Below are positions 50,806 through 59,698 of a stretch of 64,000 nucleotides of DNA, piece after piece. Each line of letters starts with the position of its first letter. The first letter of the stretch is position 1. The stretch covers positions 859,037-923,036 of the forward strand of contig NZ_BMUT01000001.1 in the NCBI RefSeq assembly GCF_014650335.1, read 5' to 3'. A program made the position numbers and the translations under genes. The notes beneath the pieces were generated by a model. It ran no database searches. It was given only the letters and a program-made list of their open reading frames with translations, and was not told the origin of the DNA. Origin of the DNA: Streptomyces hiroshimensis (GTDB taxonomy: Bacteria > Actinomycetota > Actinomycetes > Streptomycetales > Streptomycetaceae).

Positions 50806-51753
50806 ATGACGTCAGCCGACGGCGCGAGCCGCTGGGCCGTCGAGGCGCGGGGGCTGGGCAAGCGCTACGGGCGCCGCTGGGCCGTGCGGGACCTCTCCGT
50901 GCGGATCCCGGCCGGCGCGGTCTGCGGACTCGTGGGCCCCAACGGCGCCGGCAAGAGCACGCTGCTGGGCATGGCCGGGCGGCTCGTCCGCCCGACGACC
51001 GGAAGCCTGCACGTCTTCGGGGCGCCGGTATCCGCCGCCCCCGGCCTCACCGACATCTCCTTCCTCACCCAGGACAAGCCCCTGTTCCCCCGGTTTACGG
51101 TCGAGGAGACCCTGCGCCTGGGCCGGGAGCTCAACCCGCGCTGGGACCGTGCCGTGGCCGAGCGGATCGTACGGTCCGGGAAGCTGTCCATGGCCGCGCG
51201 CATCGGCAGCCTCTCCGGCGGCCAGCGCTCCCGCGTGGCCCTCGCGCTGGCCTTCGGCAAGCGCCCGCGCCTGCTGCTCCTCGACGAGCCCATGGCCGAC
51301 CTCGACCCGCTCGCCGCCCACGAGATCGGCGGCCTGCTGCTGGCCGAGGCGGCCGAGCAGGGCACGACGGTCGTGATGTCCTCGCACCGCATGGCCGACG
51401 TGGCGACCATGTGCGATCACCTGGTCGCCCTCGACGGCGGCCGGGTGCGCCTCGCCGGCGAGGTGGACACGCTGCTCGCCGCCCACGTGCTGGTGACCGG
51501 CGTGCACCTCACCGAGGGCGTTCCGGCGGAGATCGCGCGGCACACCGTCGTCGAATCGCGTGCCGTGGGCCGCCAGTTCACCGCCCTCGTCCGGCCCCGC
51601 GGCCGCATCGAGGGCGACTGGAAGATCGCCGAACCCGGCCTGGAGGAGGTGCTGCTGGGCTACATGCGCTCGCCCGCCGCGCCTCCCCTGCTCACGGCCG
51701 CAGCCCGTACCGAGAGCGCAGAGAACGAGGAAGACGAGGGGGCGGCGGCATGA
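50806..51753 (+). CDS. ABC transporter ATP-binding protein
   Basis: A 315-residue ATPase of the YtrB/CcmA-like group. Walker A GPNGAGKST, Q-loop LTQDKPLFP, signature LSGGQRSRVALAL, Walker B LLLLDEPMADLD, H-loop MSSHRMADV. The C-terminal 80 residues are not catalytic. The stop overlaps the permease start. It is part of a self-regulated ABC/GntR cassette of the kind that responds to cell-envelope stress or antibiotics. Confidence 0.92.
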   Translation: MTSADGASRWAVEARGLGKRYGRRWAVRDLSVRIPAGAVCGLVGPNGAGKSTLLGMAGRLVRPTTGSLHVFGAPVSAAPGLTDISFLTQDKPLFPRFTVEETLRLGRELNPRWDRAVAERIVRSGKLSMAARIGSLSGGQRSRVALALAFGKRPRLLLLDEPMADLDPLAAHEIGGLLLAEAAEQGTTVVMSSHRMADVATMCDHLVALDGGRVRLAGEVDTLLAAHVLVTGVHLTEGVPAEIARHTVVESRAVGRQFTALVRPRGRIEGDWKIAEPGLEEVLLGYMRSPAAPPLLTAAARTESAENEEDEGAAA

Positions 51754-52748
51754 GCACGGTCGCACAGACGTCCGTCGCCGCGAAGGGCGGCGACGGCGAA
51801 GAGGGTAAGAAGCCGCCGCGCATCCTGCGGGGTCTGCCGTGGCTGGTCTGGCGCCAGCACCGCGTGGCCTACGTGGCCTGCCTGCTGCTGACCGCGGCCG
51901 GCTGCGTGCAGATGCTCTGGCAGCGCGGCTCGACGAACGACTTCCTCGACCGCGCCCGCACGACCGCGGGGGTGGAGCTGTACGACGTCTTCCAGCAGAC
52001 GTACGCCGAGCCCTTCCAGAACGCCACGTGGATGATGTCGATGGTGCCCGTGGTCGCGGGCGTCTTCCTCGGCGCCCCGCTGATCGCCGGAGACCGCGAG
52101 CACGGCACCGTGCAGCTGGTGACCACCCAGTCGGTCACCCGCGGCCGCTGGCTCGCCGTCAAGCTCGGCATGGCGGTGCTGATCACCATCGTGTGCTCCG
52201 CGGCGCTCTCGGCCGCCTTCACCTCCTGGTGGGAACCCGCGCACGAGCTCGTCAACGCGGGCGACTGGAACGCGGACAACATCTTCGGCAACACCGGCCC
52301 CGTGCCCGTGGCCCTGGCCCTGCTCCACCTCGCCGTGGGCGCCGCGCTCGGCCTGTTCGTCCGCCGCACCCTGACCGTCATGGGGCTCGCCCTCGGCTTC
52401 TCCTTCGTCTGGGACATCGTCCTGTCCGGCTGGTTCAGGGCGGGCTTCCCGGAGCCGCGCGTGCTCGTCAACCCGGTCGAGCAGGGACAGCCCAAGCTGC
52501 CCGAGGGCGCGGTGCGTCACGACAACTGGACCGTGGACGCGCACGGCGGGCTCCACGGCTTCGGCACGTGCTTCAACGAGCGCACCCCCGCGGACTGCAG
52601 GGCCAAGGGCATCGTCGCCGAGCGCCTGGAATACTTCGGGTACGACCAGATGCCCGGCATGCAGTGGACTTACGCGGCGCTCGTGCTGGCAGCGGCCGTC
52701 GCCCTTCTCGCCCTCACCCTCTGGTGGGGCCGGCGGCGCCCGCTGTGA
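51750..52748 (+). CDS. ABC transporter permease
   Basis: A 332-residue ABC-2-type membrane protein: six hydrophobic segments (AYVACLLLTAAGCVQML; MVPVVAGVFLGAPLIAGD; LGMAVLITIVCSAALSAAF; VALALLHLAVGAALGLFV; VMGLALGFSFVWDIVLSGW; YAALVLAAAVALLALTLW) with a large outside loop between the last two. DREHGTVQLVTTQSVTR is the cytosolic loop that usually contacts the ATPase. It forms the exporter with the preceding gene. Confidence 0.88.
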   Translation: MSTVAQTSVAAKGGDGEEGKKPPRILRGLPWLVWRQHRVAYVACLLLTAAGCVQMLWQRGSTNDFLDRARTTAGVELYDVFQQTYAEPFQNATWMMSMVPVVAGVFLGAPLIAGDREHGTVQLVTTQSVTRGRWLAVKLGMAVLITIVCSAALSAAFTSWWEPAHELVNAGDWNADNIFGNTGPVPVALALLHLAVGAALGLFVRRTLTVMGLALGFSFVWDIVLSGWFRAGFPEPRVLVNPVEQGQPKLPEGAVRHDNWTVDAHGGLHGFGTCFNERTPADCRAKGIVAERLEYFGYDQMPGMQWTYAALVLAAAVALLALTLWWGRRRPL

Positions 52749-52796
52749 GCCGCGCCGGGTCGCAGCACGCCGGGACGGGATGAGGGGGGTCGCACC

Positions 52797-53183
52797 ATGG
52801 TCGAGTTCAGGATCGACCGGCACAGCGGGATGGCCGCCTACCTGCAGATCGTCCAGCAGGTCCAGGAGGCGCTGCGCCTCGGCATCCTCGCCGCGGGGGA
52901 CCAGCTGCCCACCGCCGCCCGCGTCGCCGCCGACACCAAGCTCAACCCCAACACGACGCTGAAGGCCTACCGCGAGCTCGAACACCTCGGGCTCGTGGAG
53001 CCCCGGCCCGGGGTGGGCACGTTCGTGAGCGCCTCCCCGGCGCGGCCCCGCTCCCTCGCCGACTCCCCGCTGCGCGGCGAGCTCTCGGACTGGATGCGCC
53101 GGGCCCACGGGGAGGGCCTCGAATGGGCGGACGTCTCCGCGCTGATCACGGCCGCCCGCGTGGAGCACTACCCCGCCGTGTGA
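52797..53183 (+). CDS. GntR-family regulator, YtrA subfamily
   Basis: A 128-residue repressor: N-terminal winged helix (MAAYLQIVQQVQEALRLGIL; TKLNPNTTLKAYRELEHLGL; PRPGVGTFVS) and a short C-terminal helical dimerisation part, the YtrA layout. It should bind the triple CTAG operator at 50763-50783 and control the ABC genes. GAGGGGGGT precedes the ATG. Confidence 0.92.
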   Translation: MVEFRIDRHSGMAAYLQIVQQVQEALRLGILAAGDQLPTAARVAADTKLNPNTTLKAYRELEHLGLVEPRPGVGTFVSASPARPRSLADSPLRGELSDWMRRAHGEGLEWADVSALITAARVEHYPAV

Positions 53184-53251
53184 CGGCCCGGCCCCCGCAC
53201 CGCCCCCACCGCGTACCTCCGTACGCCCCCGACGAAATGGCATGACCGCCC

Positions 53252-54460
53252 ATGACGGCTCTCGCACCCGACTCCTCCACCGCCGGCTCCGGCGCGATAC
53301 CGACCCCGCCGGAGCCGTCGGACCCGTCCGTGCAGCAGCGAGGGAAACGTATCTTCCGTTTGGCGCTGCCCGCGTTCGCCGTTTACGCGGGCACCACCGC
53401 GCTCCACCTGCTGATCCTGTCCGCCATGAGCGACGCCGGCGGCCCCGCCCTGAGCAAGCGCCTGCTGGCCTGGGACGGCAACCTCTACGTGAGCATCGCC
53501 CAGGGCGGCTACGCCCCCGGCTACTCCTACGCCGACGACGGCAGCCTCACCGGCAACAACCTCGCGTTCTTCCCGCTGTTCCCGATGCTGATCCGCGCCG
53601 TCCACGCCGTCACCGGCCTCGGCTGGGGCACCTCCGGCATCGTCACGGCCCACCTCGCGCTGCTCGCCGCGCTGATCGTCGTGCACCGCCTGCTGACCCG
53701 CCTCCACGGAGCGCGCACCGCCCTCGTCGCGATCGTGCTGCTCGCCGGGGCACAGCCGATGGCGCTGTCCTTCCTCATGTCCTACAGCGAGTCGCTCTTC
53801 CTCGCCCTGGCCGCCGGCACGCTCCTCGCCGCGCACCGCAAGGCCTGGCTCACCGCCGGGATCCTTGCACTGCTCACCGGCCTGACCCGGCCCGCCGCCG
53901 CGGCCGTCGTCGCAGCCCTCGCCGTCGCCGCCGGGCTGCACCTGCTGCGCGAACGCCGCCTCAGCCCGCGGCCCCTGGCCGCCGTCGCCCTCGGCTGCCT
54001 CGGCACGCCGCTGTACCTGTGGTGGGTGGGGCGGCGCGTCGGCGAACTCGGCGCCTGGTTCCGCATCCAGGAGGCCGGCTGGGGCACCCACTGGGACAAC
54101 GGGGCGTCCTTCCTCGACTTCCTCGGCGAGACCCTGCGCCGGGGCGAGGGCTGGGTCCCGGTGAGCACCGCCGTGCTCCTCCTCGCCCTCGGCTGTGCCA
54201 CCGTGCTCACCTGGCACCGCGGCACCTGGCCGCCGCTGCTCGTCTACGGCACGGGCATCGTGGTCCTCACCCTGGCCCAGAGCAACTACTCGCACTCCAA
54301 GCTGCGGCTGCTCATACCCGCGGTCCTCTTCCTCGTCCCCGTGGCCCGCGCGCTGGCGGCGGCCCGCACCCGTACGGCGGTGACCGTCCTGTGCGCGGCC
54401 ACGCTCTTCGGCTGCTGGTACGGCGCCTTCATGCTCACGGTGTGGAAGTACGCGATATGA
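53252..54460 (+). CDS. PIG-V-like multi-pass glycosyltransferase-type membrane protein
   Basis: A 402-residue protein with about nine membrane segments. The first loop WDGNLYVSIAQGGY carries the acidic residue typical of polyprenyl-phosphate-sugar-dependent (GT-C) mannosyltransferases of the PIG-V group, followed by FFPLFPMLIRAV. The N-terminal 30 residues are Pro/Ser-rich. The donor and acceptor cannot be told from sequence. It is monocistronic; the 3' end is duplicated for 19 bp. Confidence 0.75.
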   Translation: MTALAPDSSTAGSGAIPTPPEPSDPSVQQRGKRIFRLALPAFAVYAGTTALHLLILSAMSDAGGPALSKRLLAWDGNLYVSIAQGGYAPGYSYADDGSLTGNNLAFFPLFPMLIRAVHAVTGLGWGTSGIVTAHLALLAALIVVHRLLTRLHGARTALVAIVLLAGAQPMALSFLMSYSESLFLALAAGTLLAAHRKAWLTAGILALLTGLTRPAAAAVVAALAVAAGLHLLRERRLSPRPLAAVALGCLGTPLYLWWVGRRVGELGAWFRIQEAGWGTHWDNGASFLDFLGETLRRGEGWVPVSTAVLLLALGCATVLTWHRGTWPPLLVYGTGIVVLTLAQSNYSHSKLRLLIPAVLFLVPVARALAAARTRTAVTVLCAATLFGCWYGAFMLTVWKYAI

Positions 54461-54480
54461 GTGGAGGTACGCGATATGTG
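54442..54480 (+). repeat. 19-bp tandem duplication at the end of the PIG-V-like gene
   Basis: TGGAAGTACGCGATATGAG (54442-54460) and TGGAGGTACGCGATATGTG (54462-54480); the first contains the stop codon. A short replication-slippage event in the convergent spacer. Confidence 0.8.
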
Positions 54481-54491
54481 GGGTGCGCAGG

Positions 54492-55316
54492 TCACGGTTT
54501 GCGGGCGATCGCGGCGTAGCAGGCGGCCTCGGCGGCCGTGGGCAGTCCCGGGTCCCCGGGCCTGCCGGGGCGCCAGCGGTGGGCGAGCGTGACGCCCGGC
54601 TCCAGCAGCTCCCAGCCGTCGAAGAAGCGGTGGAACTCGGCCGCGCTGCGCAGCTGGAGCGGGGTCCCGGCCCGCGCGTAGATGTCCGTGACCCGGCCCA
54701 TCGCCAGCGGGGAGAAGTCGGAGGTGCCGTGCGTGATGACGAGAGCGCTGCCGCCGGGCAGCGCGGCCTTGAGGCCCTCGACGACCGCGTGGGCGCGGTC
54801 GCGGCCGTCGTCGGGGATGAAGTGCAGCAGGGCGTTGAGGGTGAGGGCCACCGGGTGGCGGAGGTCGAGGGTCGCGTGCAGCTCCGGCGCCGCCAGGACG
54901 CTGCCGGGGACGGCGATGTCGGCCTGGACGTACGCCGTGCGGCCCTCGGGGCGGCCGCGCAGCAGCGCGGCGGCGTGCGCGAGGACGATGGGGTCGTTGT
55001 CCGTGTAGACGATGCGGGCGGCGGGGCGGATCCCCTGGACGATCTCGTGCAGGTTGGGCGAGGTCGGGATGCCCGTGCCGATGTCGAGGAACTGGGTCAG
55101 CCCCTCGCGGGCGAGATGGCCCACGGCCCGGTGCATGAACGCCCGGTTCATCCGGCAGGCGACCCCGGCCGCCGGGAAGACCGAGAGGATCCGCCGTGCG
55201 GCCTCGCGGTCGGCGGCGAAGTTGGTCCGCCCGCCGAGGAAGTAGTCGTAGATACGGGCCGAATGGGCCCGGTCCAGCCGGAGGTCGACCACGGGCTCCT
55301 CGCCGGCCTCGCCCAT
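54492..55316 (-). CDS. SAM-dependent methyltransferase (PF04672/DUF574 type)
   Basis: A 274-residue protein of the actinobacterial methyltransferase family often present in many copies in Streptomyces. SARIYDYFLGGRTNF is the family N terminus; FLDIGTGIPTSPNLHEIV is the SAM motif I; ARIVYTDNDPIVL motif II; LTLNALLHFIPDD motif IV. Substrate unknown. The C terminus ends in TAAEAACYAAIARKP. Single gene, convergent with the PIG-V-like gene. Confidence 0.88.
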   Translation of the reverse strand: MGEAGEEPVVDLRLDRAHSARIYDYFLGGRTNFAADREAARRILSVFPAAGVACRMNRAFMHRAVGHLAREGLTQFLDIGTGIPTSPNLHEIVQGIRPAARIVYTDNDPIVLAHAAALLRGRPEGRTAYVQADIAVPGSVLAAPELHATLDLRHPVALTLNALLHFIPDDGRDRAHAVVEGLKAALPGGSALVITHGTSDFSPLAMGRVTDIYARAGTPLQLRSAAEFHRFFDGWELLEPGVTLAHRWRPGRPGDPGLPTAAEAACYAAIARKP

Positions 55317-55460
55317 CTGCTCTGCCTCCCCGTGGCGTTACGACAGCCCCATACCTGTCCCGGGTCACTGGAGAGTAACCGCGCCGATCCGGAGAGCCAG
55401 ATTTTTTGCGGGGTTGTGGCACGGCGGGGTCTGCTTTTCCGGTTCATTGGAAGAGCGCAG

Positions 55461-55514
55461 ACGAAGCAGCGGACGAAGCAGCAGAAGCAGCAGCAGAAGA
55501 AGCAGAAGAAGACG
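55461..55514 (+). repeat. GA-rich AGCAGAAG simple repeat before the sigma-like gene
   Basis: Repeated GAAGCAGC/AGAAGCAG units, nearly pure purine interrupted by C, in the leader of the sigma-like gene at 55530. It would give an unstructured A/G-rich 5' leader and carries many weak ribosome-binding-like AGAAG motifs. Confidence 0.85.
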
Positions 55515-55529
55515 CGACGAGAGGCGCCC

Positions 55530-56225
55530 ATGAGAGACAGCGGTCGGACACCCGCGCCCGCCGGGACCACCCTCCCGTCCGAGCGCCGGATGGAGATCGC
55601 CTTCACGGCCTTCCGCGAACTGCACGAGCAGAGGTGGGGCGCATACGCCTACGTGCACACCGGGGACGCCGAAGCGGCCGTACGCATCACGGAGGCCGTC
55701 TTCGACCGGCTGTGCGCGCAGTGGCCGCACGCACTGCGCCAGCCCTCCGCCGACTCCTACGCCTGGTCGCTGCTCAAGGAGCACGTGGCGGGCTGGCCGG
55801 CCCGGCACCGGCGCGGCGCTGCGCTGCCGGCGGGCGCCCTCCACTGCGCGGCGCACGCCCGGGCGCCGGAGCGCGGCCGGCGGTTCCGGCTCCTGGAGGG
55901 CCGGATGGCGCTGTACGCGGCGATGGCCAGGCTGCCCGAGCGGCAGTGCGACGCCCTCGTCCTGAACCTGCTGATCGGCTACACCGTGGCCCAGGTCGCG
56001 GACCTGCTCGGCGTCGAGCGGGCGGCCGCGCGCTCCTTCATCGGGCACGCCAAGCGCAAGGTCGCCGCGGCGCTGTCCTCGGCATCTGTATCACCCGCAC
56101 TATCCGTATCGACCGCACCATCCATATCGACTGCATCATCCGCATCAATCGGATCGACCGTATCTGTCGCGTTATCCGCGTTAGAAGTCCCGTCAGAGGC
56201 CCAGCATTCCGGCAGGGGGAAGTAA
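55530..56225 (+). CDS. Sigma-70 family (ECF-like) sigma factor
   Basis: A 231-residue protein. Region 4 is clear: MARLPERQCDALVLNLLIGY, then TVAQVADLLGVERAAARSF, then IGHAKRKVAAAL (the recognition helix). Region 2 is weakly conserved (AFTAFRELHEQRWGAYAYVH; then ITEAVFDRLCAQWP), with no clear -10 recognition motif. The last ~40 residues are a Ser/Ala/Val/Thr-rich tail. It is coupled to the next gene by a TAATG overlap, the usual arrangement for a sigma factor and its regulator. Confidence 0.75.
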   Translation: MRDSGRTPAPAGTTLPSERRMEIAFTAFRELHEQRWGAYAYVHTGDAEAAVRITEAVFDRLCAQWPHALRQPSADSYAWSLLKEHVAGWPARHRRGAALPAGALHCAAHARAPERGRRFRLLEGRMALYAAMARLPERQCDALVLNLLIGYTVAQVADLLGVERAAARSFIGHAKRKVAAALSSASVSPALSVSTAPSISTASSASIGSTVSVALSALEVPSEAQHSGRGK

Positions 56226-56893
56226 TGCCGCGCAGCCACGACACCGAGGGTGACGCCATCGAAGCCATGCTGGCCTCGGACGCCCGCGCCATCGCGGTGG
56301 CGTTCGAGAGCCGGCGCCGCCCGCGGCGGCGCCGGCCGGCCGTGGAGCCCGCCCCGGCCGGTCCCGCCGCCCGTGACGAGGCCGCACACGAGCTCGACCT
56401 CGCCTGCGTCCTGGTGATCAACGCCGTCGAGGCGGCCGGCAGCCTGGAACGGTTCGCGGACGACCGGGGCATCGACCCCGAAGGCGCCCTCGTCTTCGCG
56501 TGCCTGCTGCACGTGGTCGGCCACACCCGCGCGGCCGACTTCTGGTGGCAGTTCGCCGCCGGCGGCGGCAGCCGTACCGCCGCGTACTGCCTCCACCTCT
56601 CGCACCGCCGCAACGGCGAGCTCCGCGACGCAGCCTTCTGGCGCGCCCAGGCCGCCCACGACCCGCAGGAGCCCCCGCGCCCCGCGTCCGGGGTGCACGG
56701 CCGCCGCAAGCTCCTGTCCGACGCGGCCCGCCACGAACTGCTCATCCAGTGGCACAGCGGCCTGACCCCCCATCTGCCCGCCGCTCTGGAGAGCGTCGTC
56801 AACCGCCTCACGGTCGACGGCGACGACGAGGAGTTCGGTGAGATCCCGCAGCCCGACCCCGGGCTCGTGGAGCGGCTGTCCCGCGAGGTGTGA
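56225..56893 (+). CDS. Unknown protein coupled to the sigma-like gene
   Basis: A 222-residue soluble protein, not recognised. It has an Arg-rich patch (SRRRPRRRRP, about residues 28-37), then an Ala/Leu-rich helical region (LDLACVLVINAVEAAGSLER) and FACLLHVVGHTRAADFWWQF. There are no membrane segments, so it is not a classic membrane anti-sigma factor. The TAATG overlap with the sigma-like stop implies joint production in fixed ratio, so a soluble partner of that sigma factor is the best guess. Confidence 0.65.
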   Translation: MPRSHDTEGDAIEAMLASDARAIAVAFESRRRPRRRRPAVEPAPAGPAARDEAAHELDLACVLVINAVEAAGSLERFADDRGIDPEGALVFACLLHVVGHTRAADFWWQFAAGGGSRTAAYCLHLSHRRNGELRDAAFWRAQAAHDPQEPPRPASGVHGRRKLLSDAARHELLIQWHSGLTPHLPAALESVVNRLTVDGDDEEFGEIPQPDPGLVERLSREV

Positions 56894-57003
56894 CCCGTAC
56901 GGGTGAGGGCAGGGGTGCCGCGTGGTCCGAACGGGAAATCTACGGAATATCGGACGCCGTGGTTCCGCCACGCCGTGGAGCGCCGCCGGGAAGGACCGCC
57001 GCG

Positions 57004-57552
57004 ATGACCCTGATCTCAGCCCAGGACGGTCTCGTCGTGCCACCCGGCGGGGGCCGCACCCTCGTCAGCCCCGCCCAGCAGGTCACCTTCAAGGTCACGG
57101 GGGAGCACTCGCGCGCGGCCTCCAGCTTCGAGGTCGTCGTCCCGCCCGGCTTCGACGTCGGCGCGCACCTGCACACCCGCAGCGAGGAGCTCTTCTACGT
57201 CCTGGAGGGCGAGCTGGACGTGCTCGCCTTCGAGCCGCTCGTGCGGACGCCGGATCACTGGCGGGAGTGGCGCTCGGCGGCCGGCCAGCGGTACGCACGG
57301 GCCACCACGGGCACGGTGATCCTCGTCCCGCCGGGCTGCCCGCACGCCTTCGCCAACCCGACGTCCGAGCCGGTGCGGATGTTCTTCCAGGCCTCGCCGC
57401 CGCCCGACCACGAGCGCTATTTCGAGGAGCTCTTCGAGATCCTGGAGGCGGGCCCGCCGGTCGACCTGGAGGCCATCGCGAAGCTGCGCGTCCGCTACGA
57501 CATCGAGCAGATCACTCCGCTCCGGACGGCCGGGCCCGCGGCGGGATCGTGA
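57004..57552 (+). CDS. Cupin-domain protein
   Basis: A 182-residue single-domain cupin. Motif 1 is FDVGAHLHTRSEELFYVLEG with two His and a Glu as metal ligands, motif 2 GTVILVPPGCPHAFANP with a His. Small cupins of this type are dioxygenases, isomerases or sugar/antibiotic-binding proteins; the reaction is not predictable. GGAAGGACC precedes the ATG. It is coupled to the serine hydrolase by a 4-bp overlap. Confidence 0.85.
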   Translation: MTLISAQDGLVVPPGGGRTLVSPAQQVTFKVTGEHSRAASSFEVVVPPGFDVGAHLHTRSEELFYVLEGELDVLAFEPLVRTPDHWREWRSAAGQRYARATTGTVILVPPGCPHAFANPTSEPVRMFFQASPPPDHERYFEELFEILEAGPPVDLEAIAKLRVRYDIEQITPLRTAGPAAGS

Positions 57553-58709
57553 CGGGCCTGCGCGAGGTCCTCCGGCCGTACGTCAGCGGCGGTGCGGTGC
57601 CCGGCGCCGTGGCGCTGGTCGCGCGCGGCGACCGCACCGAAGCGGAGGCCACCGGCTCGGCCGGAGGCCCGGGCAGCGCGCCCGTCGCGCAGGACTCGCT
57701 GTTCCGCATCGCATCGCTCACCAAGCCCCTGATCGCCGCGGCCGCCATGATGCTGATCGAGGACGGCCGGATGGCGCTCGGCGACCCGGTGAAACAGTGG
57801 CTGCCGGAGCTCGCGTCGCCGGTCGTGGTCCGTACGCCGGACGCGGCCGTCGACGACGTGGTCCCGGCCGCCCGCCCCATCACCGTGGAAGATCTGCTCA
57901 CCTTCCGCGCGGGCTACGGCTTCCCGGCCGACTTCTCGCTGCCGGCGGTCGTGCTCCTGCACCAGGAGGCGCACCGGCACCTCCTGGCCCCGCAGCAGGC
58001 CCCGCTGCCGGACGCGTGGCTGGCGGACCTGGCCCGCATCCCGATGCTGCGTCAGCCGGGGGAGGCCTGGCTCTACCAGACCTGCTCCGACATCCTGGGC
58101 GTGCTCATCGCCAGGGCCGCGGGCCGCTCCCTGCCCGCCTTCCTCGCCGAGCGGCTCTTCGAACCGCTGGGCATGGCCGACACGGGATTCTCGGTCCCGG
58201 CCGCGGACCTCGGCCGGTTCACCACGCTCTACCGGCCCGCTCCGGAGGGCGGCGAGGGCGGCCCGGAGCCGGTGGACCCTCCTGACGGGGAGTGGAGCCG
58301 CCCGCCCGCGTTCCCGGCCGCGGGCGGCGGGCTCGTCTCCACCGCCGGTAACCTGTACGCCTTCGCCCGGATGCTCCTCGCCGGGGGCACCGGGCCCGGT
58401 GGGCAGCGGTTGCTGTCGCCCGCGTCCGTACGGCGGATGACCACCGACCACCTGACGCCGGCCCAGCGCGAGGGCGGCGCGCTGTTCCTGGAGGGCCAGG
58501 GCTGGGGGTACGGCGGCTCGGTCGACATCACGGCGGCCGAGCCGTGGAACGTGCCGGGCCGTTACGGCTGGGTCGGCGGCACCGGGACGGCCGCACACAT
58601 CGTGCCGTCGACCGGGCTGGTCGCGATCCTGCTTACGCAGGTCCTGATGACCGGACCGACGCCGTCCGCCCTGATGCGGGACTTCTGGCGGTACGCGGCC
58701 GGTTTCTGA
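57549..58709 (+). CDS. Beta-lactamase-family serine hydrolase
   Basis: A 386-residue protein of the class C beta-lactamase/esterase superfamily. The SxxK motif is SLTK in FRIASLTKPLIAAAAM; the second motif is YQTCSD in place of the usual YxN; the third box is near YGWVGGTGTAAH. No signal peptide is seen, so it is probably a cytosolic esterase or peptidase, not a resistance beta-lactamase. The GTG start overlaps the cupin stop. Confidence 0.85.
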   Translation: MTGLREVLRPYVSGGAVPGAVALVARGDRTEAEATGSAGGPGSAPVAQDSLFRIASLTKPLIAAAAMMLIEDGRMALGDPVKQWLPELASPVVVRTPDAAVDDVVPAARPITVEDLLTFRAGYGFPADFSLPAVVLLHQEAHRHLLAPQQAPLPDAWLADLARIPMLRQPGEAWLYQTCSDILGVLIARAAGRSLPAFLAERLFEPLGMADTGFSVPAADLGRFTTLYRPAPEGGEGGPEPVDPPDGEWSRPPAFPAAGGGLVSTAGNLYAFARMLLAGGTGPGGQRLLSPASVRRMTTDHLTPAQREGGALFLEGQGWGYGGSVDITAAEPWNVPGRYGWVGGTGTAAHIVPSTGLVAILLTQVLMTGPTPSALMRDFWRYAAGF

Positions 58710-58726
58710 CGGACGGCGCGCCCGGC

Positions 58727-59524
58727 CTACGAGACGGCCGCGGCCACCGGTGCGCGCCGGGCCGGGACCACCACGGGGGAGCCGTCGGCGGGCGCCTCCA
58801 GGATGTCGGCCTCGATCCCGTACAGCTCGCGCACCAGGGCGGTGTCGACGACGTCGCGCGGGGCGCCGTGGGCGACGACGCGCCCGTCCTTCATGGCGAC
58901 GACGGTGTCGGCGTAGCGGGCGGCGCTCGCGAGGTCGTGCAGGACCATCACGACCGTGCGGCCGGCGAGGGCCACTTCGCGGACGAGGTCGAGCACCTCG
59001 ACGGCGTGGCCGATGTCCAGGGCGCTGGTCGGCTCGTCGAGGAGGACGATCGGCGTCTCCTGGGCGAGGACCATCGCGAGCCAGCAGCGCTGGCGCTGGC
59101 CGCCGGAGAGCTGGTCGAGCCGGCGGCCGGCGAGTGCGGCGACGCCGGTGGCCTGCAGTGCCTCCTCGACGGCCCGCTCGTCGTCGCGCGACCACTGGCG
59201 GAACAGGCCCTGGTGCGGGTGGCGCCCGTAGCGCACGAGCCCGGCCACGGTGACGGCCTCGGGGGCCAGGGGCGACTGGGGGAGCAGGGCGATGCGGTGC
59301 GCGGCCTGGCGCTGCTTCAGCTGCCAGATGTCGGCGTCGCCCGCGTAGACCCGGCCGGACTCGGGCTGGTGGAGCCGGGCGACGGAGCGCAGCAGCGTGG
59401 ACTTGCCGCAGCCGTTGGGGCCGACGATCGCGACGACCCGGCCGGAGGGGATGGTCAGGTCGACTCCCGCCACGGCGCGGTGGCCGGGGTAACCGGCGAT
59501 GAGCTGTTCGACGCGGAGCTCCAC
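58727..59524 (-). CDS. Iron-siderophore ABC transporter ATP-binding protein
   Basis: A 265-residue ATPase of the FepC/FhuC/FecE group: Walker A GPNGCGKST, LLPQSPLAPEAVTVAGLVRYG (group-typical), signature LSGGQRQRCWLAM, Walker B IVLLDEPTSALD, H-loop VLHDL. It powers uptake of ferric siderophores. The GTG start lies 57 bp from an iron box shared with the binding-protein gene. No permease gene is next to it; the membrane partner must be elsewhere or beyond the window. Confidence 0.93.
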   Translation of the reverse strand: MELRVEQLIAGYPGHRAVAGVDLTIPSGRVVAIVGPNGCGKSTLLRSVARLHQPESGRVYAGDADIWQLKQRQAAHRIALLPQSPLAPEAVTVAGLVRYGRHPHQGLFRQWSRDDERAVEEALQATGVAALAGRRLDQLSGGQRQRCWLAMVLAQETPIVLLDEPTSALDIGHAVEVLDLVREVALAGRTVVMVLHDLASAARYADTVVAMKDGRVVAHGAPRDVVDTALVRELYGIEADILEAPADGSPVVVPARRAPVAAAVS

Positions 59525-59581
59525 AGGCGGGCCTTTCCAGAAGATCGCCGGCTGATATGGACCCTCCCATGAGGAGAGCTT

Positions 59582-59600
59582 TAAGGTAAGGCTAACCTAA
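59582..59600. promoter_or_regulatory. Iron box (DmdR/IdeR-type) for the uptake genes
   Basis: TAAGGTAAGGCTAACCTAA matches the 19-bp iron box TTAGGTTAGGCTNACCTAA in nearly every position. It is centred between the divergent ATPase and binding-protein genes, so both should be repressed by iron-loaded DmdR. Confidence 0.85.
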
Positions 59601-59698
59601 TGTCCATTGCGGGCCGGTGCGAGGGGTTCCTCATGCTGCCCGCTGTCCTTTTGCCATTCCTTTCCGTCCCCTTCTTCACCCACGCCCGGAGCTTTCTG

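Noticed and set aside
56890..57003. Longer N terminus for the cupin protein
   Set aside because: The in-frame extension is Arg/Gly/Pro-rich and non-conserved, while GGAAGGACC precedes the ATG at 57004.
57549..58709. Antibiotic-resistance beta-lactamase
   Set aside because: There is no signal peptide and the YxN motif is replaced by YQT; the family consists mostly of esterases and peptidases.
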